Below are positions 1 to 8,214 of a stretch of 55,826 bases of DNA, one piece after another. The DNA is from Clostridiales bacterium (GTDB lineage: Bacteria; Bacillota; Clostridia; Christensenellales; DTU072): the NCBI GenBank assembly GCA_012838805.1, contig DUON01000013.1, positions 1 through 55,826 of the forward strand. Reading direction: 5' to 3'. A model generated the notes under the pieces. It ran no database searches. It had not been told where the DNA came from and saw only the letters and a program-made list of their open reading frames with translations. The position numbers and the translations under genes were made by a program. Numbering within the stretch: position 1 is the stretch's first letter; each line of letters starts with the position of its first letter.

Positions 1-76
1 ACCCGCCGTATTCATAATTATTCTACTGTTCAAGCCCCAAAAGACAAAAAGAAGAAAATATTATTATGAAGAATAG

Positions 77-376
77 CTAAAATGGGAGTCTATTCGCTAT
101 CCAGTCTTTTATGTATATAACAGTCTCCAACGGAGTCATTTTTGCCACAAAATAGACTATGGTCAAAGCAACCGCCCATATGACCGCGAACAAAAGCGAC
201 GCCCTTATGAAATTGGTTCTTGTGGAATTCTTGCCGCCGCCAAAAACCCAAACCAGAAAAGCAATGATATTTATGCCCGGAATCATAAGCAGTATAAAAG
301 TGGCTATCCACTTGCCCGTAGAGATATAGTCTTCTTTATATTGAGTAATCGGCCGCCTGTAATCGTGTCTGGCCAT
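77..376 (-). CDS. small two-helix membrane protein, last gene of SOS cassette
   Basis: Predicted 99-residue protein with a short charged N-terminus and two hydrophobic stretches (about residues 22-44 and 61-80), so probably an inner-membrane protein. It resembles short uncharacterised Firmicutes membrane proteins, but I cannot name a family with confidence. The start at 376 (MARHDYRR) is preferred over an upstream in-frame ATG because the AAGGAGGG ribosome binding site lies between the two. The SD and start sit in the loop of an 11-bp inverted repeat (352-415). It follows the HTH gene by about 56 bp on the same strand and is probably the last gene of the LexA-box operon. Confidence 0.6.
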   Translation of the reverse strand: MARHDYRRPITQYKEDYISTGKWIATFILLMIPGINIIAFLVWVFGGGKNSTRTNFIRASLLFAVIWAVALTIVYFVAKMTPLETVIYIKDWIANRLPF

Positions 377-415
377 ACGCCCTCCTTTTTTTATCATTAT
401 ATACTTACAGGCGGC
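352..415 (-). promoter_or_regulatory. 11-bp inverted repeat enclosing RBS and start codon
   Basis: GCCGCCTGTAA at 352-362 and its exact reverse complement at 405-415 are separated by 42 bp. Read on the minus strand, one arm lies upstream of the SD and the other in codons 5-8 of the downstream gene, so the RBS and ATG are in the loop. The plus-strand version is followed by five T residues (416-420). It could be an mRNA structure affecting translation or a fortuitous repeat. Confidence 0.5.
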
Positions 416-432
416 TTTTTGTCAATGTTTGT

Positions 433-747
433 CTATTCCTCCAAATTAGTAAATTTTATTTCAAAGAATCTTGCCAAAAGGCTGATGACTTTATTCTTTT
501 CCTTTGAGATGAAATTTCGGCTCATGCCGGTATGCTGTGAATATTTCCTTATGGAGATTCCGTTTACGCATACCGACATGACAAGTTCTTTTTGATATGT
601 ATCCAACAGGTCCAGACAGTATTCCAAAAATTTTATTTTCATTCCCAAAGTATCCGCACTGCCTTTTACTTTTTCCATAACTTGGGCTTCTTTTTTATAT
701 TCGGAAAATCTGCTAAGCAAATCTTCAACTTCATTTTTATAATCCAT
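433..747 (-). CDS. small helix-turn-helix protein (sigma region 4 / ArpU-like)
   Basis: A 104-residue protein. The N-terminal half is a charged helical segment. The C-terminal half (about 62-98, IRKYSQHTGMSRNFISKEKN) has the spacing of a sigma-70 region-4 type helix-turn-helix as in phage late-gene regulators, so DNA binding is likely. The start has an AGGAG site 7 nt upstream. It lies 40 bp after the gene at 788-1108 and shares its LexA-controlled promoter. It may be a mobile-element regulator; the specific family is not established. Confidence 0.6.
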   Translation of the reverse strand: MDYKNEVEDLLSRFSEYKKEAQVMEKVKGSADTLGMKIKFLEYCLDLLDTYQKELVMSVCVNGISIRKYSQHTGMSRNFISKEKNKVISLLARFFEIKFTNLEE

Positions 748-787
748 AACTCGCTCCTAAAAAAAGATTTCCCCTCACCCGGGCGCT

Positions 788-1108
788 TCAGGCCACCAAA
801 GCGTCCAGCCAATTCTTTATCAAACCTCTTTCCTCAAGAGCTTGATTATAGTCGTCGATATCGCATATGCCCGCAAGTATCCATATTTGCATACACTTGA
901 ATTTAATTCCTTTTCTAAAAAACAATAAGAGCATTTTTTGAATTTGTTCATCGTATAACTTTATAGTGAAATAGCTTTCAACGGGCTTGACATAAGAGAA
1001 ATACTCCTCAAGCTCTTTTTTTATAATAGCGGCTGGCATAGACGCCCCGACGACTATTTCTTCATAGTCAAACCTTGCTTCTTTGCTGATATGTACTTTA
1101 TGAAACAC
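788..1108 (-). CDS. hypothetical protein, first gene of SOS cassette
   Basis: A 106-residue protein I do not recognise. It is mixed alpha/beta in appearance, with no signal peptide or membrane helix; residues 79-106 are rich in acidic and aromatic positions. The start is a GTG at 1108 preceded by AGGAGG with a 9-nt spacer; an out-of-frame ATG overlaps it. It is the first gene after a promoter with a LexA box and is followed by an HTH gene and a membrane-protein gene. Confidence 0.6.
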   Translation of the reverse strand: MFHKVHISKEARFDYEEIVVGASMPAAIIKKELEEYFSYVKPVESYFTIKLYDEQIQKMLLLFFRKGIKFKCMQIWILAGICDIDDYNQALEERGLIKNWLDALVA

Positions 1109-1146
1109 ATACTTTCACCTCCTACATAGATTTGCCACCCTTTTTG

Positions 1147-1164
1147 ACCGAACAAATGTTCGGT
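1147..1164 (-). promoter_or_regulatory. LexA (SOS) operator
   Basis: The palindrome ACCGAACAAATGTTCGGT contains CGAAC-N4-GTTCG, the Gram-positive LexA/DinR consensus, with 7-bp perfect arms. It begins about 8 bp downstream of a good -10 box (1173-1178), where a bound repressor would block initiation. Confidence 0.8.
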
Positions 1165-1172
1165 TTACTTTG

Positions 1173-1201
1173 ATACTAACATGGCTTATTTTCCATGACA
1201 A
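1173..1201 (-). promoter_or_regulatory. sigma-A promoter of the SOS cassette
   Basis: On the minus strand TTGTCA (1196-1201) and TAGTAT (1173-1178) are separated by 17 bp. The LexA box lies just downstream, followed by the RBS and GTG start of the gene ending at 788. Confidence 0.65.
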
Positions 1202-1324
1202 GATTAATAATTTCTTGTATTATGTCTTTTTTTGCTCAACTATGAAGAATAATGTAGGCGATAATAGAAAGTTAGCGAATTCGCCGAACAAAAGCGGGGT
1301 TTTTCAAAAATTTTCATAATAAAA

Positions 1325-1355
1325 AAAGGGAAAACCTCTTTTGGGTTTTCCCTTT
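1325..1355 (-). terminator. rho-independent terminator after glyQS
   Basis: Twelve-bp stem AAAGGGAAAACC/GGTTTTCCCTTT with a 7-nt loop. On the minus strand it is followed by a run of T residues (A run 1321-1327 on plus). It lies 21 bp beyond the glyQS stop. Confidence 0.85.
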
Positions 1356-1375
1356 ATTCGACATAAATATTCTTA

Positions 1376-2758
1376 TTAATAACATAATTTTTCGTCAAAA
1401 TACTCTTCCAGCTTGTCTATTGGAAGTCTTATTTGTTCCATAGTGTCCCTATCTCTTATGGTGACGGTATTGTCTTCTAAGGTATCGAAGTCAACGGTCA
1501 CGCAATACGGAGTGCCCACCTCGTCCATTCTCCTATATCTCTTGCCTATGCTTCCCGTCTCGTCAAAAGCCGCATTGTATTTTTTCAAAAGCCGTTTATA
1601 AATCTCAAGCGCTTTTTCGGACAGCTTTTTCTGCAAGGGCAGTACCGCCATTTTATAAGGACTCAATGCATGGTGGAGTCTAAGAACCGTTCGTGTCTCG
1701 CCTCCCTCAAGCTCTTCTTCTTCATAAGCGTTGGACAAAAACGCCAAAAGCACTCTTTCCACGCCCAAGGACGGCTCTACACAATAGGGAACGATTTTTT
1801 CACCTGTATTGGGGTCGGCGTATTCTAAGTTTTTGCCTGATTTTTGGCTGTGCGCCTTTAGGTCAAAATCCGTTCTGTCGGCTATACCCCAAAGCTCTCC
1901 CCAGCCAAAGGGGAATTTGAATTCGATATCCGTTGTCGCCTTGGAATAGTGGGACAGCTCTTCGGGGTCATGGTCTCTTAATTTTAGATTTTCGGGCTTG
2001 ATGTCCAAGTCCAAAAGCCATTTGTGGCAAAAGTCTTTCCAGTATTCAAACCATTCCAAGTCCTCTTCGGGTTTGCAAAAGAACTCAAGCTCCATTTGCT
2101 CAAACTCCCTTGTGCGAAAGATATAGTTGCCCGGAGTTATCTCATTCCTAAAGCTCTTTCCTATTTGGGCAATGCCGAACGGGAGTCTAAGTCGCATCGA
2201 CCTTGCCACATTGTTGAAATTGACGAATATGCCCTGTGCGGTTTCTGGTCTCAGATATAGGACATTCGCCGCTTCCTCGGTCACGCCTTGAAAGGTCTTG
2301 AACATAAGGTTGAACTGTCTTACTTTGGTGAAATTCGCTTTTCCGCATACTGGACATCTCAAGCCTTCGTCCTTAATGAACTGTTCCATATGGGCGTTAT
2401 CCCAGCCCACGGCACTTTCTTTGTTTTTCTTTGTCAAATAATCTTCTATCAATTCGTCGGCTCTATGCCTTGCCTTGCATTCCTTGCAGTCAATCAGAGG
2501 GTCGGAAAATCCGCTTATATGCCCGCTTGCTTCCCAAACGGTTGGGTTCATAAGAATAGCACAGTCCACGCCTACATTGTATTCACTTTCTTGAACGAAC
2601 TTCTTCCACCACGCTTTTTTTATATTATTCTTAAGCTCCACGCCCAAAGGACCAAAGTCCCAAGCGTTGGCAAGTCCGCCATAGATTTCGCTTCCGCTGA
2701 AAATAAAGCCTCTTCCCTTGCATAAAGCCACAAGCTTATCCATAGTCAATTTACTCAT
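1376..2758 (-). CDS. glyQS: glycyl-tRNA synthetase, single-chain class II type
   Basis: Charges tRNA-Gly with glycine in the cytoplasm. At 460 residues it is the homodimeric archaeal/eukaryotic-like form rather than the two-gene glyQ/glyS type. Visible marks are the N-terminal [13 protein letters not shown], zinc-type CxxC pairs (CKEC, CPVC), [12 protein letters not shown], the class II motif 2 region (FRNEITP...RTREFEQME) and motif 3 ([14 protein letters not shown]). The start at 2758 (MSKLTMDK) follows AGGAG with a 6-nt spacer; an upstream in-frame ATG lacks an SD. Only about 100 bp separates it from the divergent NodB-family gene, and I see no T-box leader there. Confidence 0.95.
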   Translation of the reverse strand: MSKLTMDKLVALCKGRGFIFSGSEIYGGLANAWDFGPLGVELKNNIKKAWWKKFVQESEYNVGVDCAILMNPTVWEASGHISGFSDPLIDCKECKARHRADELIEDYLTKKNKESAVGWDNAHMEQFIKDEGLRCPVCGKANFTKVRQFNLMFKTFQGVTEEAANVLYLRPETAQGIFVNFNNVARSMRLRLPFGIAQIGKSFRNEITPGNYIFRTREFEQMELEFFCKPEEDLEWFEYWKDFCHKWLLDLDIKPENLKLRDHDPEELSHYSKATTDIEFKFPFGWGELWGIADRTDFDLKAHSQKSGKNLEYADPNTGEKIVPYCVEPSLGVERVLLAFLSNAYEEEELEGGETRTVLRLHHALSPYKMAVLPLQKKLSEKALEIYKRLLKKYNAAFDETGSIGKRYRRMDEVGTPYCVTVDFDTLEDNTVTIRDRDTMEQIRLPIDKLEEYFDEKLCY

Positions 2759-2875
2759 ATCACACTCCTGATGCTGCATATTAATTACTTAATCATATAA
2801 GATTTTGCCTTAAAAGTCAATTAACTATAACATATTTGAAAATTCGCTTAATAAAATAAATAGAGGTGAAATGTT

Positions 2876-3616
2876 ATGAAAAAGACGGGAGCTTTTATTA
2901 AGGTGTTCAAACTTCACAAAGACAGCTTATTTGTGCATATATTGTCAAATATCATTATTGTGGCGGTGATACTATCTTTTTATATAGCCACTCTCAATTC
3001 CTCTTCCGCCATAACCGCAAACGCTCCCATATACAGAGGGGATACTTCCCAAAAGAAAATAAGCCTTATGATAAATGTCTATTGGGGGGAGGAATACATA
3101 CCCGATATGCTCGAAGTCTTAGAGCGGTATGACGCGGCATGCACTTTCTTTATCGGCGGGGTGTGGGCGTCCAAAAATATAGCCGTTGTTCAAGAAATCT
3201 CCAAAAACCATGAGCTTGGCAACCACGGATATTTACATAAAGACCATAAAAACCTTTCATTAAAGCAAAACAGAGACGAAATAGTGATGTGCGAAAAGCT
3301 TATACAAGAGGCGACGGGCATAAAAACCAAGCTGTTCGCCCCGCCCTCGGGGAGCATAGGCGACAATATGCTTAAGGTATGCGAAGAGCTTGACTATAAG
3401 GTCATCATGTGGTCAAAGGACACCATAGATTGGCGGGACAGCGACTATAAGCTGGTCTATCGAAGAGCCACAAACGACTTGAAAAACGGTGACTTGATAC
3501 TTATGCACCCGTCCGCACACACCTTAAAAGCGCTGCCCATGATACTCGACTACTACCGCCAAAACGGCTATAAGGCAGTAAAGGTAAGCGAACTTCTATT
3601 AAGCAATTCGCAATAA
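2876..3616 (+). CDS. NodB-homology (polysaccharide deacetylase-like) protein, YlxY-like
   Basis: A 246-residue protein with one N-terminal membrane helix (about 23-41) and an extracytoplasmic NodB fold. The usual TFDDG motif is replaced by INVYWGEE, as in the sporulation-associated YlxY group as I recall it. The His-rich motif (GNHGYLHKDH), APPSG, DTIDW and LILMH remain recognisable. Loss of the catalytic Asp pair and of the Arg in RPPSG makes classical deacetylation uncertain. A role in spore or peptidoglycan remodelling is inferred. RBS GAGGTGAAATGTT precedes the ATG. It is monocistronic and convergent with the EF-G paralogue. Confidence 0.75.
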   Translation: MKKTGAFIKVFKLHKDSLFVHILSNIIIVAVILSFYIATLNSSSAITANAPIYRGDTSQKKISLMINVYWGEEYIPDMLEVLERYDAACTFFIGGVWASKNIAVVQEISKNHELGNHGYLHKDHKNLSLKQNRDEIVMCEKLIQEATGIKTKLFAPPSGSIGDNMLKVCEELDYKVIMWSKDTIDWRDSDYKLVYRRATNDLKNGDLILMHPSAHTLKALPMILDYYRQNGYKAVKVSELLLSNSQ

Positions 3617-3617
3617 A

Positions 3618-3653
3618 AAATCCGCTTTCCCTTGTTTATAGGAAAACGGATTT
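3618..3653. terminator. bidirectional terminator between NodB-like gene and EF-G paralogue
   Basis: Thirteen-bp stem (one C/A mismatch) AAATCCG...CGGATTT with a 10-nt loop. The minus-strand side has a clean T run, so it chiefly ends the EF-G-paralogue transcript and may also stop the plus-strand gene. Confidence 0.7.
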
Positions 3654-3674
3654 ATGCTTTATAAATTAAATGAA

Positions 3675-5732
3675 TTAATCTTCTTCTTTTTTGCTCTCTT
3701 CTATGACCTTTTCGGCAATATGGAGGGGGGCTTCCTCATATCTTTCAAACTTGACCGAAAACCTGCCTCTGCCTTGGGTCATAGACCTTAGGTCAGTGGC
3801 ATATTTGAACATTTCAGACATGGGCGCTTCACCTTTGACCACTGTCTTGCCGTCCACTGTCTCCATGCCGAAAATCCTGCCCCGTCTCTTGTTAAGGTCT
3901 CCCATGATGTCGCCCATATTGCTTTCGGGAACTGTGACGCTGACGCTCACTATGGGTTCAAGTAAGACGGGGTTCGCCTTGGGCAGACCGTCTTTGTATG
4001 CCGCAGCTGCAGCCATTTTGAACGCAAGCTCGGATGAGTCAACGGAATGGTAGCTTCCAAAATAAAGCACCGCCCTAAGCCCTACAACGGGATAGCCTGC
4101 CAGCACGCCTTTTTGTATGCATTCCCTAAGCCCTTTCTCAACGGCGGGTATATACTGTTTGGGCACTACTCCGCCCACAATCTCGTCGTCAAATTCGAAG
4201 TCTACTTCGGGCTTGGGCTCAAATCTGATATAGGTGTCGCCGTACTGTCCATGTCCGCCGGACTGTTTCTTATATTTGCCTTGTTGCTCCACCGTCTTTT
4301 TGATAGTCTCTCTATAAGGCACTTTGGGCGTCTTAAGTTTGGCTTCCACACCCTCTCTGTTCTTAAGCTTTTTGCAAATGATATCCAGCTGGCTGTCGCC
4401 AAGACCTGAAATAACCATTTCATTTGTTTCCAAATTCTTTTCAACCCTAAAGGTGGAATCTTCTTCCAGCAGTTTGGAAAGTCCGCCGAACACCTTGTCT
4501 TCCTTGCCCTTTTCTGCGCTGTAAACAGCCATGGAGTATACGGGTTCGGGATATTCCACATCATCAAATTTTATCTTATAGGACGGGTCGCAAAGGGTGT
4601 CTTGGGTGCTGGTATGGTTGAGTTTGGCAAAAGCGCCCAAGTCTCCCGCACATATCTCATCAATGTTCTTGCTCTTATTGCCTTTAAGAAGCAAAATTGA
4701 GCTTACTTTTTCGCCTTTGTCCTTGCTGGTATTGTAGATAGCGTCGCCTACCTTTACCTTTCCGCTCGCAACCTTGAAAAGCTGTACTTTTCCAAGGAAC
4801 TTGTCAATAATGGTCTTAAATATCTGGCAGGAGAATTTCTCATTCTCGTCGCACTTAACTTCAATTTCTTCGCCGTCCATTTTCTTAGCCTTTCTTGAGG
4901 GCATTTCCGCTGGAGACGGGAACAAGGAGATTATATTATCTAAAAGGTTTGCAAGAACAGGTTTGCCCACAGCCACGCCGGCCACCGCAGGTATAAGCTC
5001 GGCGTTCATCATCCTAAGCTTGAGCCCTTGTCTTTTCTCTTCCAAAGTCAGCTCCTCGCCGCTAAAGAACTTTTCCAAAAGCTCGTCGGACGCTTCCGCC
5101 GCAAACTCCGTAAGTGCAAGGTTGTATTCCTCGGCTTTGTCCTTAAGGTTCTGGGGCAGGTCTATCGGGTTGTGGTCAAGGTCATACGCCGTAAGGCTTG
5201 CCACATCCACATAGCCTTTCATATCGTATCCGTCCATAATCGGAAGCTCCAAGGGGGTGACCTTGTTTGAGTACTTTTCTCTTATGGCGTCTATGGTCTT
5301 GAAGTAGTCTGTGTTTTCCTTGTTGACGCCGTTTACGAAAAGGTACATGGGGACGCCTTTTTCAAGGCAATAGTCTATCGCCTTTTCCGTTCCCACAGTC
5401 AAAGTTCCGCTTGCCATAGTCACGATAATTGCGGTGTCCGCTACCGAAAGGGCGGAAATCATCTCGCCTTCAAAGTCAAAAAAGCCAGGCACATCTATGA
5501 TATTGAGCTTATAGCCCTTATGGTCGGTATAGGCAAGGCTCAAGGATATGCTCATGCCTCTGGCTATTTCTTCTTGGTCATAGTCTGAAGTAGTGTTTCC
5601 CTCGTCCACTTTGCCCAGCCTTTCTATTGCTTTTGTTTTATACAAAATAGCTTCTACAAGGGATGTCTTGCCCTCTCCGCTGTGTCCAATAACCGCGATA
5701 TTTCTGATTTTGTCTTTCAAGTAAACTGCCAT
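3675..5732 (-). CDS. elongation factor G-like GTPase (EF-G paralogue)
   Basis: A 685-residue translational GTPase of the EF-G-like family that occurs beside true EF-G. The order is the G domain (about 1-270), domain II, domain III and the EF-G IV/V region (GGHGQYGD near 490). The P-loop GHSGEGKTS is intact. G3 reads DVPGFFDF, lacking the catalytic His of DTPGH. The guanine-specificity motif NKxD reads NGVN in FVNGVNKENTD (codons checked, 5295-5340). Ordinary translocation or GTP specificity should therefore not be assumed. RBS AGAGGAG lies 5 nt before the ATG. Confidence 0.85.
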   Translation of the reverse strand: MAVYLKDKIRNIAVIGHSGEGKTSLVEAILYKTKAIERLGKVDEGNTTSDYDQEEIARGMSISLSLAYTDHKGYKLNIIDVPGFFDFEGEMISALSVADTAIIVTMASGTLTVGTEKAIDYCLEKGVPMYLFVNGVNKENTDYFKTIDAIREKYSNKVTPLELPIMDGYDMKGYVDVASLTAYDLDHNPIDLPQNLKDKAEEYNLALTEFAAEASDELLEKFFSGEELTLEEKRQGLKLRMMNAELIPAVAGVAVGKPVLANLLDNIISLFPSPAEMPSRKAKKMDGEEIEVKCDENEKFSCQIFKTIIDKFLGKVQLFKVASGKVKVGDAIYNTSKDKGEKVSSILLLKGNKSKNIDEICAGDLGAFAKLNHTSTQDTLCDPSYKIKFDDVEYPEPVYSMAVYSAEKGKEDKVFGGLSKLLEEDSTFRVEKNLETNEMVISGLGDSQLDIICKKLKNREGVEAKLKTPKVPYRETIKKTVEQQGKYKKQSGGHGQYGDTYIRFEPKPEVDFEFDDEIVGGVVPKQYIPAVEKGLRECIQKGVLAGYPVVGLRAVLYFGSYHSVDSSELAFKMAAAAAYKDGLPKANPVLLEPIVSVSVTVPESNMGDIMGDLNKRRGRIFGMETVDGKTVVKGEAPMSEMFKYATDLRSMTQGRGRFSVKFERYEEAPLHIAEKVIEESKKEED

Positions 5733-5878
5733 AAAAACTCCTCTTTTTTCAAAAATTTTATAATCTTTCTAAAATATATTAGTATTATGATACTATATAT
5801 CTTTTTCTTTTTCAACAACATTAAACTAAAAACAGCCGATTATAAAAAAATTTGCAAAAATATCAGCTAAACTTCAGC

Positions 5879-6601
5879 TTAATACAGAAGTCTATGTAGA
5901 AGCTTCTCATAAAACTTGTCTGTCTTGCCTGTGACTATCAATTGAGTCTTTCCCTCTTCCTCAGGCATATTCATTTTCTTAAGAGTCTCTATCGCTTGAT
6001 TATTGGAGTGATAAAGCCTGACATCGGGCAGAATGGTTTTTATTATTTCATTAAGGTATAAATAATGCGTACAGCCAAGTATCACGGCTTCCACATCTTT
6101 ATACGGCGAAAGGATTGTTTCAAGATAGCTTTTCAGCTTATAAAAATCGGGGGCGCTTTGCTCCACCTTGGTGGCAAGAGTCTTGTCGGCAAGCATTCTT
6201 AGCCTTGCAAGCTCCTTATTCTCTTGGGGCAAGTTCTCAATCGTGACCGGAGTCGCCATAAGAAGGACACAGCCTTTTGTCTCACATAAAGCCCTGTCAA
6301 TATCCGGCAGAACCCTAAATATTGGCGTATTGCCGTATTTTTCATAACAAGTGGCTACCGAACATGAATTGCACGCAAACACAACGGCGTCCGCTCCTCT
6401 TTTCACAAGTTCTTTGACCAGTTCATAAGAGCGTCCCGTCAAGAAGTTCTTGCTTTTTATGCCATAAGGCGCGTACTTGGTGTCGGCAATATAAATAAAA
6501 TTGGCTTTTGGAAAGGCTTTTTTACATTCGCGAAGAGTAGTCAGCCCCCCTATGCCACTATCAATAAATCCTATACTCACAAAATTTATTATATGCAGCA
6601 C
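5879..6601 (-). CDS. murI: glutamate racemase
   Basis: Makes D-glutamate for peptidoglycan. At 240 residues it is slightly short. It has GFIDSGIGGLT near the N-terminus, the first catalytic Cys in VFACNS and the second in ILGCTHYLYL. The start is uncertain: GTG at 6601 with only a weak AAAAGG upstream, or the GTG eight codons later. It is 21 bp downstream of gpr on the same strand, so the two are probably cotranscribed. Confidence 0.88.
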   Translation of the reverse strand: MLHIINFVSIGFIDSGIGGLTTLRECKKAFPKANFIYIADTKYAPYGIKSKNFLTGRSYELVKELVKRGADAVVFACNSCSVATCYEKYGNTPIFRVLPDIDRALCETKGCVLLMATPVTIENLPQENKELARLRMLADKTLATKVEQSAPDFYKLKSYLETILSPYKDVEAVILGCTHYLYLNEIIKTILPDVRLYHSNNQAIETLKKMNMPEEEGKTQLIVTGKTDKFYEKLLHRLLY

Positions 6602-6622
6602 CTTTGAAGTTGTTGCCTTTTC

Positions 6623-7447
6623 TTAAGCGGTATTCAATGCTATATTTATCGCCCTTGACAAAACATAGCCGTATTCCTCCACGGATATATCTATATCTTT
6701 GGCGGTGACCACATAGGACTTGAGTTCTGAGATATCTTTGACCTGTCCACCGTTGTTGATTATATATTCCCTTATGATATCCATTACATAAATGACAAAA
6801 GGCGCCCCTATCGCAATAACGGGTATCCCTAAGGTGCTTTCGCTCAATATAGTTTTGCTGTTGTTTACGCCTTTTCCGGGCTCTATGCCATAATCCGTTA
6901 TTTGCACTGCCCGTGCTATCCTTGACAGACTTTTGCTTGCCAGAGTGTCTATTGCAATCAAAAAATCCGGCTTGGTGGTGGCAATCACCCCTCTTATTAT
7001 GTCATAGGAGTTTAGTCCAGTCACACCGCTTACCGAACTCTTGATTGCGGAGAGATTTGCCATATCCCCTTTCAGCAAAGAACCCTCATTCAGAAAATGA
7101 CGGCTGACTTGAAGCCCGTCCACCGTCTTTGAGCCCAATGAATCCGCTGTCATCTTTTCATTCCCCAGTCCTACCGCAAGCGTTCTCTTGCCTCGTCTGT
7201 ACTTGTTCCTTTTCAAAACCTCTATAAGCGCCCCCGCCAAAATATCGCTTAGGGCGTTTTGCATTTCTCTTTTGCCGAAAATAGAGTGCTTAAGCTCGGC
7301 GGTATAAACCATACTATCTTTTCCAAAGTCCTTGCGGACGCCTTTTCTCATAATGATAAGGTCGTTATAATAGCTCTCCACCTCTTCGGTATAGTCCTGC
7401 TTTTTTAACAGCGTCGCCTCAAAAAATTCTCTATAAACTCTTTCCAT
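6623..7447 (-). CDS. gpr: germination protease GPR
   Basis: Aspartic protease that degrades small acid-soluble spore proteins at germination, so it marks an endospore former. The signature region AVGLGNEKMTADSLGSKTVD and the second active-site region FLIAIDTLASKSLSRI are present, as is the GIEPGKGVNN segment. At 274 residues it is shorter than Bacillus GPR (about 370), mostly at the C-terminus. The SD before the ATG at 7447 is weak. It is upstream of murI and divergent from rpsT. Confidence 0.9.
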   Translation of the reverse strand: MERVYREFFEATLLKKQDYTEEVESYYNDLIIMRKGVRKDFGKDSMVYTAELKHSIFGKREMQNALSDILAGALIEVLKRNKYRRGKRTLAVGLGNEKMTADSLGSKTVDGLQVSRHFLNEGSLLKGDMANLSAIKSSVSGVTGLNSYDIIRGVIATTKPDFLIAIDTLASKSLSRIARAVQITDYGIEPGKGVNNSKTILSESTLGIPVIAIGAPFVIYVMDIIREYIINNGGQVKDISELKSYVVTAKDIDISVEEYGYVLSRAINIALNTA

Positions 7448-7490
7448 ATCAAGATATTCTTAACTTTTTCAAAATAAATATTCCTTTTAG

Positions 7491-7519
7491 TTGCAAAGTA
7501 CTTTCTTATGTGATAGAAT
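7491..7519 (+). promoter_or_regulatory. rpsT promoter
   Basis: TTGCAA (7491-7496), 17-bp spacer, TAGAAT (7514-7519), about 45 bp before the rpsT start. Confidence 0.65.
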
Positions 7520-7563
7520 AATCAAGCAAAAATAGAAATTAGTTTAGGAGAAGATATAAAAAT

Positions 7564-7845
7564 ATGGCGAACATCAAACAGCAAAAAAAGAGGATTCTTA
7601 TAACAAAAAAACAAAGAGAAAGAAATGTTATGAAGAAGTCAAGGGTAAAGAACGCAATAAAGAAATTTGAAAAGGCGATACAAGAAAACGACCTTGCTCT
7701 TGCCGAACAGCTTTTGCCCGTCACCTCAAAAATTATCGACTCAGCCAAGAGCGACGGCGTCTATCACAAAAACAACGCCAACAGAAAAAAAGCGCGCCTT
7801 GCAAGAATTCTCGACCAAGCCAAAAAGCAGCAGCAAGCCCAATAA
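7564..7845 (+). CDS. rpsT: 30S ribosomal protein bS20
   Basis: A 93-residue, strongly basic helical protein that binds 16S rRNA early in 30S assembly. The N-terminus MANIKQQKKRI and the region SRVKNAIKKFEKAI are typical of S20, as is HKNNANRKKARLAR near the C-terminus. AGGAG precedes the ATG. Monocistronic, with its own promoter and a strong terminator. Confidence 0.95.
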   Translation: MANIKQQKKRILITKKQRERNVMKKSRVKNAIKKFEKAIQENDLALAEQLLPVTSKIIDSAKSDGVYHKNNANRKKARLARILDQAKKQQQAQ

Positions 7846-7870
7846 TTTTTATTTGAAAAGAAAAAGAATA

Positions 7871-7904
7871 AAAAACCACCCGATAGTTTCTTCGGGTGGT
7901 TTTT
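7871..7904 (+). terminator. rpsT terminator
   Basis: ACCACCCGA (7875-7883) pairs with TCGGGTGGT (7892-7900) over an 8-nt loop, flanked by A and T runs and ending in TTTTTT on plus. The A run also allows function on the minus strand for the YjzC-like gene. Confidence 0.85.
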
Positions 7905-7957
7905 TCGTCTTTGCGTATTTATGCAAAGACTCCCTCTAATTTAAGGGTAAGACATTG

Positions 7958-8113
7958 TTATTCGCTGAACTCAAAATAAGATGCTTCTTCAATACGCGTA
8001 GGAGGTATTCTATCCCCTTTCTTTACGCGAACAGTTCCAGCGACTTTACCATTCTTATCTATAACATTATAGGTTCCCGTCTTGGGAGCTATTTCTCCAG
8101 AATGTAACTTCAT
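7958..8113 (-). CDS. YjzC-like small protein, copy 1
   Basis: A 51-residue protein beginning MKLHSGEIAPKTGTYNVID, with a conserved-looking core (APKTGTY, KNGKVAGTV, KKGDRIPPT) like the YjzC family of small Firmicutes proteins, whose function is unknown. AAGGAGGG precedes the ATG with an 8-nt spacer. It has a close paralogue 100 bp upstream on the same strand. Reading frame, RBS and paralogy make it a real gene despite its size. Confidence 0.75.
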   Translation of the reverse strand: MKLHSGEIAPKTGTYNVIDKNGKVAGTVRVKKGDRIPPTRIEEASYFEFSE

Positions 8114-8214
8114 AATAATGTCCCTCCTTTTACTGTATTTTGTGTGACTTTTTTCATTTTACTCTTAAAGAATACAAATTTTGTTTAATTAACAAAATTT
8201 ACATATTAAAGCCA

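Noticed and set aside
1284..1300. CCGAACAAAAGCGGG resembling half an SOS box
   Set aside because: Only one half-site; the opposing arm is absent.
2780..2875. T-box or other riboswitch before glyQS
   Set aside because: Only about 95 bp of AT-rich sequence with no T-box conserved bases or terminator/antiterminator pair.
3691..4053. Long plus-strand reading frames opposite the EF-G paralogue
   Set aside because: They are antisense to a well-supported gene and have no SD or recognisable protein; same reasoning applies to the frames opposite ntpB, vorA/B and purF.
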